Assembly: GCA_910588975.1 (NCBI GenBank)
Contig: CAJUSE010000017.1
Coordinates: 1 to 36,568, forward strand
Length of the DNA: 36,568 nt
Source: an uncultured Oscillospiraceae bacterium
Lineage (GTDB): Bacteria; Bacillota; Clostridia; Oscillospirales; Oscillospiraceae
Direction of reading: 5' to 3'
The position numbers and the translations under genes are program-made. Positions 31,423-36,568 of the stretch are shown here, piece after piece (within the stretch, counting starts at the first letter, position 1; each line of letters begins with the position of its first letter). Below the pieces are notes generated by a model. That model had not been told where the DNA came from. It did no database searches and saw only the letters and a program-made list of their open reading frames with translations.

Positions 31423-32661
31423 TTACACAAACTCCCCGGTCCAGTCGCCGTCCTTGAAAATGGGCACCTCGGTGCCGTCGGGGAGGATACCGGTGACCGC
31501 CATATCGGCGGTGCCGATCATAAAGTCGCAGTGGACGGCGGAAATGTTCAGGTGGTGGGCCTTCAGCTCCTCCTCGCTCATTTGGTTGCCCCCCTCCAGA
31601 CAGAAGGGGTAGCACCGGCCCAGGGCCAGGTGGCAGGCGGCGTTTTCATCGTAGAGGGTGGAGTAGAACAGCAGCCCCAGCTGGGAGATGGGGGAGCTCT
31701 GGGGCACCAGGGCGGCCTCCCCCAGGTAGCAGGAGGAGTCGTCAGCCTCGATAATGCTGCGCAGCTTCTCCTCCCCGGCGGCGGCGCCGAAGTCCACCAC
31801 CTTGCCCTCCTCGAACTTGAGCCAGAAGTCCCGGATCATCTCCCCCTGATAGCTGAGGGGGAGGGAGGCGTGGACCACGCCCCGGGTCCGCCGGCGGTCG
31901 GGGGAGGTGAAGATCTCCTCGGTGGGCACATTGGGGAAGTAGTAGACCCCATCCTCGTTGTCAATGCCGCCGCCGTGCCAGCGGTGATTGGGCAGCAGAC
32001 CCACGGTCAGGTCGGTGCCGTTGGCGGCGGTGTAGTGGACGGTGTCAAACTGCCGGGCGGTGAGCAGGCCAATGCGCCGCTGGAAGCTGGCGGCGTGGTC
32101 GGCCCAGGCCTGGGCGGGGTCGGGGCCGTCGGCCCGGGCCACCTTCAGGATGGCCTCCCACAGCTGGTCTATGGCCTCGGCCTCGGGCAGGTCGGGGAAC
32201 ACCTTCTTGGCCCAGGCGGCGGTGGGCACCCCGGCGCCGCAGCGGGTGGTGCTGCCCTTGCCCAGTCCGGCGTTGAACTTGGGGCAGTCCCGCCGCCCGG
32301 CACGCATTTTGGCGGTCATCCGCTTGGGGTCAACCCCCTCCATGCCGAACATGCCGCCCCCCAGCCGGAGGACGGCGGCCCCCTTCTCGGCGGCGGTCTC
32401 CAGCAGGGTGACCTCCCAGGCGGGGGTGGTGTCAAAGAGGGCGGCGTCACCGCTGACATACCGCAGCCGGTCCACCTCGGGGTCGGACCACTGGACGGTG
32501 ACATCCCCGGCCCCCAGCTCCCAGGCGGCCTTGGCGGCCAGCCGGACAAAGGGGGCGATCTCCACCGGGGCGGAGATGAGCACGGGCTGGCCCTTTTTCA
32601 AAGCGCAGCCGGTGCCCACCAGCAGCTTGGCGTATTTGTAAAGTCTCTCTTCTGCGATCAT
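31423..32661 (-). CDS. M29 family metallo-aminopeptidase (AmpS/AmpT type)
   Basis: A 412-residue cytosolic aminopeptidase of family M29, which trims N-terminal residues from peptides with two metal ions. Family landmarks are the N-terminal YAKLLVGTGCALKKGQPVLISAPVE and the C-terminal metal-binding region: NVPTEEIFTSPD (first Glu), YLGEAALVPQSSPIS (second Glu), FYSTLYDENAACHLALG (His) and NISAVHCDFMIGT (His and Asp). The length is that of the family. GAAAGGGAG precedes the ATG at 32661. It is transcribed toward the SGNH gene, 102 bases away, which has its own promoter. Between it and HepT lies the terminator of the toxin-antitoxin unit. Confidence 0.93.
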   Translation of the reverse strand: MIAEERLYKYAKLLVGTGCALKKGQPVLISAPVEIAPFVRLAAKAAWELGAGDVTVQWSDPEVDRLRYVSGDAALFDTTPAWEVTLLETAAEKGAAVLRLGGGMFGMEGVDPKRMTAKMRAGRRDCPKFNAGLGKGSTTRCGAGVPTAAWAKKVFPDLPEAEAIDQLWEAILKVARADGPDPAQAWADHAASFQRRIGLLTARQFDTVHYTAANGTDLTVGLLPNHRWHGGGIDNEDGVYYFPNVPTEEIFTSPDRRRTRGVVHASLPLSYQGEMIRDFWLKFEEGKVVDFGAAAGEEKLRSIIEADDSSCYLGEAALVPQSSPISQLGLLFYSTLYDENAACHLALGRCYPFCLEGGNQMSEEELKAHHLNISAVHCDFMIGTADMAVTGILPDGTEVPIFKDGDWTGEFV

Positions 32662-32736
32662 GGGTATCTCTCCCTTTCTTTGTGTAAAATGGTACTTTCA
32701 TCATAACAAATTGAACCTCCCGGCGCAAGGCCCGGG

Positions 32737-32774
32737 GCAAAAAAATCCCCCGGCCGCAGGTATGGCCGGGGGGA
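32737..32774 (-). terminator. Terminator of the MntA/HepT operon
   Basis: TCCCCCGGCC (32746-32755) pairs with GGCCGGGGGGA (32764-32774). On the minus strand seven T follow. Confidence 0.88.
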
Positions 32775-32781
32775 TGGACCG

Positions 32782-33156
32782 TTACAGTTCGGACAGCAGA
32801 GCCTCACAGGCCTGCTTCAGGGCAGGGATGTCCTCGTTCAGAGTATCCCACACCGATGGAATGTCGATGGCCCCATAGGCATGAACATAGAAATTCCGGG
32901 TGTCCTTGATGGCACGCCAGGGGATGGCTGTGTTTTTGCCCTTTGTCTCCTCGGAGAGCTGGCCCACCAGCTCCCCAATCTGGACCACACACATACAGCA
33001 GGCGTCCTGAAACAGATGGTCCTCTTCAAAGGCAGAAAAATCGTGGGTATACCGCTCCAGGTTGTCGGCAATACGCTGGCAATATCCCACGATCTTCTGC
33101 AAGATCACCTTATCCCGCCGCTCGATAAAGCAACACCTCGTCTTTCTCAATGGCAT
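32782..33156 (-). CDS. hepT: HepT-type HEPN ribonuclease toxin (DUF86)
   Basis: A HEPN-domain protein of up to 124 residues. The RNase motif R-x4-H-x-Y is seen as R87-N-F-Y-V-H92-A-Y94, in the usual place in the last third. DKVILQKIVGYCQRIADNLERY and CVVQIGELVGQLSEE are the family helices. HepT cleaves tRNA or mRNA; its partner MntA inactivates it by adding AMP to the motif Tyr, here Tyr94. The start is uncertain: the ATG at 33156 overlaps the end of the mntA gene by 47 bases, while a GTG at 33108, one base after the mntA stop, would give 108 residues and a more usual N terminus. Either way the two genes are coupled, antitoxin first. Confidence 0.87.
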   Translation of the reverse strand: MPLRKTRCCFIERRDKVILQKIVGYCQRIADNLERYTHDFSAFEEDHLFQDACCMCVVQIGELVGQLSEETKGKNTAIPWRAIKDTRNFYVHAYGAIDIPSVWDTLNEDIPALKQACEALLSEL

Positions 33157-33412
33157 CCAAAAACGCCCGGTCCGATGCCTCGGAGGTCACCAGGTCCACA
33201 GGGAGGGCCAGGGCATCCTCCACCGCCAGACGAAAGCCGCTGAGCTGAAACAACGAGCGCAGCGCCCCCTTTTCGATCTTCAGGTCCACATCGCTCTGGG
33301 CCGAAGCCGTTCCCTTGGAATAGGAACCAAACAGGGATACGCTCTCCACTCCATGGGCCCGGGCGATGGGCGCCACAATGGTGCGCAGCTCTTCAACAGT
33401 ATATGGGGCCAT
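33110..33412 (-). CDS. mntA: MntA-type nucleotidyltransferase antitoxin
   Basis: A 100-residue minimal nucleotidyltransferase. The catalytic motif GSx10DxD appears as G29-S30 ... D41-V-D43, and the third acidic residue is Asp73 in LPVDLVT. Small proteins of this kind paired with HepT form type VII toxin-antitoxin systems, where MntA AMPylates HepT. GGGAGG stands before the ATG at 33412. Upstream, an extended -10 (TGCTATACT on the minus strand, -10 at 33437-33442) can drive the pair; no good -35 was seen. Confidence 0.9.
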   Translation of the reverse strand: MAPYTVEELRTIVAPIARAHGVESVSLFGSYSKGTASAQSDVDLKIEKGALRSLFQLSGFRLAVEDALALPVDLVTSEASDRAFLDAIEKDEVLLYRAAG

Positions 33413-33436
33413 GGTTTCGCCTCCCTTCCTGGAAAC

Positions 33437-33445
33437 AGTATAGCA
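33437..33445 (-). promoter_or_regulatory. Extended -10 promoter element of mntA-hepT
   Basis: TGCTATACT on the minus strand, 25 bases before the mntA start. The region upstream is AT-rich but has no clear -35. Confidence 0.5.
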
Positions 33446-33492
33446 TAAACGCCATTAAAATAAAAGCCGATATTTTGGGCCGGAGCGAAAGC

Positions 33493-33570
33493 CCTTACCC
33501 TCTGTTTGACTTGACCAGAGGGTAAGGACCCGGCACAGATGTGCCCAAGCTCAGGAAGTGAGCTGTGCCG
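33493..33570. other. Two hairpins after the DUF4230 gene
   Basis: CCTTACCCTCTG (33493-33504) pairs with CAGAGGGTAAGG (33516-33527). Next to the DUF4230 stop, CGGCACAG (33531-33538) pairs with CTGTGCCG (33563-33570); inside, GGCACA/TGTGCC and AGCTCA/TGAGCT can form two alternative small hairpins instead. Neither is followed by a good T-run on the minus strand, so termination is uncertain. Confidence 0.5.
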
Positions 33571-33572
33571 CC

Positions 33573-34319
33573 TTATGTAAGGTCTTCAAATTGGATAGTA
33601 TAAGTTTCTTTAACCCCTGGTACAGCATTGACCAGCGTGGATATTACTCTTTTTGCATTGTCATACGCTTTTATAAGCAAATCATTTTCTATGGCTCGCT
33701 TTTCCATTGCCGCCTTGCTCTCCGCATCAAATGACCGGACATCCTCCACCTTGACCGGATTAAACAGGCCGTCCGTTTGATTTAGTGTTTCTACGCTGTT
33801 TTCATCCACTTCATGAGAGAGGATCTCCGCCTCCGGAATTCCGATGATTAATACGTTTGTGCTTTCATCCACTTGAATAGTTACTTTTGTAAAATCAATT
33901 CCTGCTTTAATTATTCCATCCCATTTACTAATAAAGGATTTTGTGGTGAATGGGATATTCTTTCCAAATATCTTTTTGGGATCAGCAAACATTCCCACAT
34001 CGGTATATAGGTATTCCATTGTTGTCAATTCTCCGATTTCCTTCACTTGTAAATCAACCTGGCTTAAAACTACCTCCGTAGATGCTGTATCCTCATACGA
34101 AGCAATCGGATTGCTTAATTTATCCTCCAAATCATCTATCTGTGTTTGATACTTTGCAAGTGTCTCTTGGTATTTGGCATCCACTCGCTTTGCACTGGCA
34201 TTGCCGCACACAATGCCGACAATGACCATAGCAACAATTATTCCAACAGCCAAAATTCCCCCCATTTTCAACCGCTTCAAAGTCTCCTCTGCGCTGCGCT
34301 TTTCTGTTTTTGTACTCAT
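33573..34319 (-). CDS. DUF4230 family membrane-anchored protein
   Basis: A 248-residue protein with one N-terminal membrane helix (MGGILAVGIIVAMVIVGIVCG, about 20-40), a coiled-coil-like stretch (AKYQETLAKYQTQIDDLEDKL) and a DUF4230 domain marked by LQVKEIGELTTMEYLYTDVG and the later GIIKAGIDFTKVTIQVDESTNVLIIGIPEAEIL. The domain should lie outside the membrane. Function of the family is unknown. The gene is notably AT-rich against its surroundings, suggesting later acquisition or a different expression history. A GTG three codons earlier overlaps the AAAGG ribosome site, so the ATG at 34319 is preferred. The candidate RNA gene lies just upstream on the same strand. Confidence 0.82.
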   Translation of the reverse strand: MSTKTEKRSAEETLKRLKMGGILAVGIIVAMVIVGIVCGNASAKRVDAKYQETLAKYQTQIDDLEDKLSNPIASYEDTASTEVVLSQVDLQVKEIGELTTMEYLYTDVGMFADPKKIFGKNIPFTTKSFISKWDGIIKAGIDFTKVTIQVDESTNVLIIGIPEAEILSHEVDENSVETLNQTDGLFNPVKVEDVRSFDAESKAAMEKRAIENDLLIKAYDNAKRVISTLVNAVPGVKETYTIQFEDLT

Positions 34320-34411
34320 CCTGTCCACACCTTTCTATTTCTGTTTTTGTGTGATACGGTCCTGCTCTCTATATAGGGCGTGAAATTTTTACGAATGGGG
34401 CGGCCATCCGC

Positions 34412-34439
34412 AAAAAAAGTGCGTGGCAAAGCCACGCAC
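34412..34439 (-). terminator. Terminator of the candidate small RNA
   Basis: A nine-base perfect stem GTGCGTGGC / GCCACGCAC (34419-34439) with a three-base loop, followed on the minus strand by seven T (34412-34418). It lies 93 bases before the DUF4230 start, where no gene ends, which is the main reason to suspect an RNA gene or attenuator. Confidence 0.85.
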
Positions 34440-34561
34440 CGAAAAACGCAGCCCCGCCTTCTGTTGCGACACAGCTCATTCCCAACCGGGTATGACAGCG
34501 AAGCATACATTTTTACCAAAAATGTATGCCCGGTTGGAATGAAAATTACGCTATGTCGCAA
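34412..34561 (-). ncRNA. Candidate structured small RNA (or attenuated leader) of unknown class
   Basis: About 150 bases on the minus strand. The 5' part is a nested rod: TTGCGACA pairs with TGTCGCAA (34554-34561 with 34464-34471), CATTCCAACCGGG with CCCGGTTGGGAATG (34529-34541 with 34477-34490, one bulged base), and CATACATTTTT with AAAAATGTATG (34518-34528 with 34504-34514) around a three-base loop. Asymmetric internal loops of 12/5 and 0/13 bases separate the helices. The 3' end is a perfect terminator, GTGCGTGGC-TTT-GCCACGCAC plus seven T. A promoter lies directly before the first helix. It matches no riboswitch or housekeeping RNA I know. It could be a free small RNA, a leader of the DUF4230 gene, or a palindromic mobile element with flanking signals. 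Confidence 0.55.
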
Positions 34562-34565
34562 GCAC

Positions 34566-34594
34566 ATTTTATCACAATTCCTTTCCAGGCACAA
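34566..34594 (-). promoter_or_regulatory. Promoter of the candidate small RNA
   Basis: On the minus strand TTGTGC (34589-34594) and TAAAAT (34566-34571), 17-base spacer, with TG one base before the -10 (extended -10). A start about seven bases on would fall at the first base of the TTGCGACA helix. Confidence 0.6.
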
Positions 34595-34632
34595 GAGACT
34601 TTTCCCGCCGGCGCCCCCCTTTCTCCCTTTCC

Positions 34633-34661
34633 TTGACGGAAATGGATTTTTAGGGTAAAAT
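34633..34661 (+). promoter_or_regulatory. Promoter of the topoisomerase subunit gene
   Basis: TTGACG (34633-34638) and TAAAAT (34656-34661), 17-base spacer, 65 bases before the start codon and divergent from the small RNA promoter. Confidence 0.7.
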
Positions 34662-34726
34662 TATGATGAATTGTTATGCGCCAAAGCAGGCGCTTCCATA
34701 TCTTGTGTACTGTGAGGGAAAAATAC

Positions 34727-36568
34727 ATGGCAACGAAGAAGCAGGAATACGATAACTCCTCCATTTCCTCGCTGAAGGGGGCCGACCGGGTGCGCAAGCG
34801 CCCGGGGGTCATCTTCGGCTCGGACGGGCTGGACGGCTGCGAGCACGCCGTCTTCGAGATCCTGTCCAACGCCATCGACGAGGCCAAGGAGGGCCACGGC
34901 AGCCTCATCACCGTCACCCGCTACCTGGACAAATCCATCGAGGTGGAGGACTTCGGCCGGGGCTGCCCGGTGGACTGGAACGAGAAGGAGGGCCGGTACA
35001 ACTGGGAGCTGGTGTTCTGCGAGCTCTACGCCGGCGGCAAGTACGGCGGGGACGGGGACAACTACGAATACTCCCTGGGCCTAAACGGCCTGGGCTCCTG
35101 CGCCACCCAGTACGCCAGCGAGTTCTTTGACGCCGTCATCCACCGGGACGGCTTCGAGTACACCCTCCACTTCGAGAAGGGCGAGATCACCGAGCCCACC
35201 GAGACCTTCCTCCACAAGACCCCCTACACCGGCAAAAAGACGGGCTCCAAGTTCCGCTGGCGGCCCGACCTGGAGGTCTTTACCGACATCAACATCCCCG
35301 CCGAGTACTACACCGACGTGATGAAGCGCCAGGCGGTGGTCAACGCCGGGGTCACCTTCCGTTTCCGCAACGAGACCGCCCCGGGCAAGTTTGAGACCAC
35401 CGATTTCCTCTATGAAAACGGCATTCAGGACTACGTCACCGAGCTGGCCGGGGAGAAGAGCCTCACTTCCCCCGTATTCTGGCAGACCGAGCGCCGGGGC
35501 CGGGACCGGGAGGACAAGCCCGAGTACAAGGTGAAGCTCAGCGTCTCCTTCTGCTTCTCCAACACCGTGCAGATCATCGAGCACTACCACAACTCCTCCT
35601 GGCTGGAGCACGGCGGCAGCCCGGAGAAGGCGGTGAAGTCGGCCTTCGTCTCGGCCATCGACGGCTACCTGCGCCAGCAGGGCAAGTACCAAAAGACCGA
35701 GAGCAAGATCACCTGGGCCGACGTGGAGGACTGCCTGGTGATGGTGTCCAACAACTTCTCCACCCAGACCTCCTACGAAAACCAGACCAAGAAGGCCATC
35801 AACAACCGCTTCGTTCAGGAGGCCATGACCGACTTCCTCAAGGCCCAGATGGAGGTCTACTTCATCGAAAACCCCTTCGATGCCCAGAAGATCGGCGAAC
35901 AGGTGCTCATCAACAAGCGCAGCCGGGAATCTGCCGAGAAGGCCCGGCTGAACATCAAAAAGAAGCTCACCGGCACCATGGATCTGGCCAACCGGGTGCA
36001 GAAGTTCGTGGACTGCCGCAGCAAGGACCCGGAGAAGCGGGAGCTCTACATCGTGGAGGGTGACTCGGCCATGGGCGCCGTCAAGCTCAGCCGGGACGGA
36101 GAGTTCCAGGGCATCATGCCCGTCCGGGGCAAGATCCTCAACTGCCTGAAGGCCGACTACGCCCGCATCTTCAAAAGCGAGATCATCACCGACCTGCTCA
36201 AGGTGCTGGGCTGCGGGGTGGAGGTCCACGACAAGCACGCCAAGGACCTGGCCGCCTTCGATCTCATGAACCTGCGGTGGAACAAGGTGGTCATCTGCAC
36301 CGACGCCGACGTGGACGGCTACCAGATCCGCACCCTCATCCTCACCATGCTCTACCGGCTCACCCCCACCCTCATCAACCGGGGGTATGTGTATATCGCC
36401 GAGTCCCCCCTCTACGAGATCACCTACAAGGAAAAGACCTGGTTTGCCTACTCCAACAAGGAGAAAGACGACATTCTGAAGGAGATCGGCGAGGGCAAGA
36501 AGGTAAACATCCAGCGCTCCAAGGGTCTGGGCGAGAACGAGCCCGAGATGATGTGGCTGACCACCATG
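34727..36568 (+). CDS. Divergent type IIA topoisomerase ATPase subunit (GyrB/ParE-like), 3' end outside window
   Basis: The first 614 residues of a GyrB/ParE-like ATPase subunit; the stop is beyond the window. The GHKL ATPase motifs are VRKRPGVIFGSDGLDGCEHAV, EILSNAIDEAKEG, VEDFGRGCPVDW and SLGLNGLGSCAT. The transducer domain carries the QTKKAINNR segment and a late SKGLGENEPEMMW. The TOPRIM domain shows ELYIVEGDSAMGAVK with the catalytic Glu, RGKILNC and ICTDADVDGYQIRTLILTML with the DxD motif. The N-terminal block differs from true GyrB/ParE (usually RKRPGMYIG), so this is the divergent second type IIA enzyme found in many Clostridia, normally followed by its A subunit. GAGGG stands eight bases before the ATG at 34727. 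There is no sign of a break. Confidence 0.88.
   Translation, partial: MATKKQEYDNSSISSLKGADRVRKRPGVIFGSDGLDGCEHAVFEILSNAIDEAKEGHGSLITVTRYLDKSIEVEDFGRGCPVDWNEKEGRYNWELVFCELYAGGKYGGDGDNYEYSLGLNGLGSCATQYASEFFDAVIHRDGFEYTLHFEKGEITEPTETFLHKTPYTGKKTGSKFRWRPDLEVFTDINIPAEYYTDVMKRQAVVNAGVTFRFRNETAPGKFETTDFLYENGIQDYVTELAGEKSLTSPVFWQTERRGRDREDKPEYKVKLSVSFCFSNTVQIIEHYHNSSWLEHGGSPEKAVKSAFVSAIDGYLRQQGKYQKTESKITWADVEDCLVMVSNNFSTQTSYENQTKKAINNRFVQEAMTDFLKAQMEVYFIENPFDAQKIGEQVLINKRSRESAEKARLNIKKKLTGTMDLANRVQKFVDCRSKDPEKRELYIVEGDSAMGAVKLSRDGEFQGIMPVRGKILNCLKADYARIFKSEIITDLLKVLGCGVEVHDKHAKDLAAFDLMNLRWNKVVICTDADVDGYQIRTLILTMLYRLTPTLINRGYVYIAESPLYEITYKEKTWFAYSNKEKDDILKEIGEGKKVNIQRSKGLGENEPEMMWLTTM

Noticed and set aside
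34464..34561. 6S RNA
   Set aside because: Rod-like shape, but only about 100 bases, with no sufficiently large symmetric central bubble; 6S RNAs are near 180-200 bases.
34380..34658. A 92-codon plus-strand frame across the structured region
   Set aside because: It reads through the nested helices and terminator stem, has no ribosome site and no recognisable protein features; the RNA reading explains the sequence better.

Overview
The window looks like chromosome from a GC-rich, low-oxygen Clostridia member of the Oscillospiraceae type (Flavonifractor / Lawsonibacter / Intestinimonas-like; the placement is inference from style, not from a marker gene). Signs are the strongly GC-rich coding sequence with AGGAGG-type ribosome binding sites, sigma-A promoters of the TTGACA-17-TATAAT kind in AT-rich gaps, a PdaB-like spore polysaccharide deacetylase, a lysine riboswitch, Feo iron uptake, QueH and a clostridial-type divergent topoisomerase. 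I saw no tRNA, rRNA, CRISPR array, integrase or transposase. Most of it is ordinary chromosomal housekeeping and transport, with small accessory modules between.

Layout. 1-870: a minus-strand ferrous iron operon (two FeoA genes, then the first codons of FeoB) with repeated TTAG-N6-CTAA operators inside both promoters. 1005-2702: an M14-type zinc carboxypeptidase. 3035-7162: a polar amino acid ABC transporter (lipoprotein, permease, ATPase) followed by an AbgB-like M20 amidohydrolase. 7367-8743: class II fumarase. 8895-10560: two tandem paralogous esterases. 10626-11672: a FliB-like Cys-rich protein. 11830-14153: a translationally coupled pair of CNNM/CBS (HlyC/CorC) membrane proteins. 14317-16217: an alpha/beta hydrolase and a PdaB-like deacetylase. 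16366-18188: lysine riboswitch, terminator and an AGCS sodium symporter. 18293-20340: an XRE repressor divergent from a 31-residue membrane peptide and an unrecognised membrane-anchored protein. 20385-22589: two CobW/COG0523 GTPases, one with a large His/Cys metal-binding segment. 22843-24003: an M20D amidohydrolase. 24209-24725: a 59-residue protein divergent from a second XRE regulator, with two copies of a palindromic operator between them. 24842-27980: YbaK, then a large protein that fuses a TetM/EF-G-like ribosomal GTPase to a YacP/Rae1-type A-site ribonuclease domain. 28081-30485: two GNAT acetyltransferases, a membrane-anchored unknown and QueH. 30544-32661: an SGNH hydrolase and an M29 aminopeptidase. 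32782-33412: a MntA/HepT (type VII) toxin-antitoxin pair. 33573-34319: a DUF4230 protein. 34412-34561: a candidate small structured RNA with its own promoter and terminator. 34727-end: a divergent GyrB/ParE-type subunit, cut by the window end.

The observations I would follow first are: (1) the ribosomal GTPase-Rae1 fusion next to YbaK, which looks like a single-chain translation rescue or mRNA-cleavage factor; (2) the unassigned structured RNA at 34412-34561; (3) lysine-riboswitch control of an AGCS symporter; (4) a family of GTAGGGGC...GCCCCTAC intergenic palindromes, two of which supply the stop codon of the upstream gene; and (5) the XRE-controlled small-protein modules. All functional calls rest on reading motifs by eye; no database search was run.
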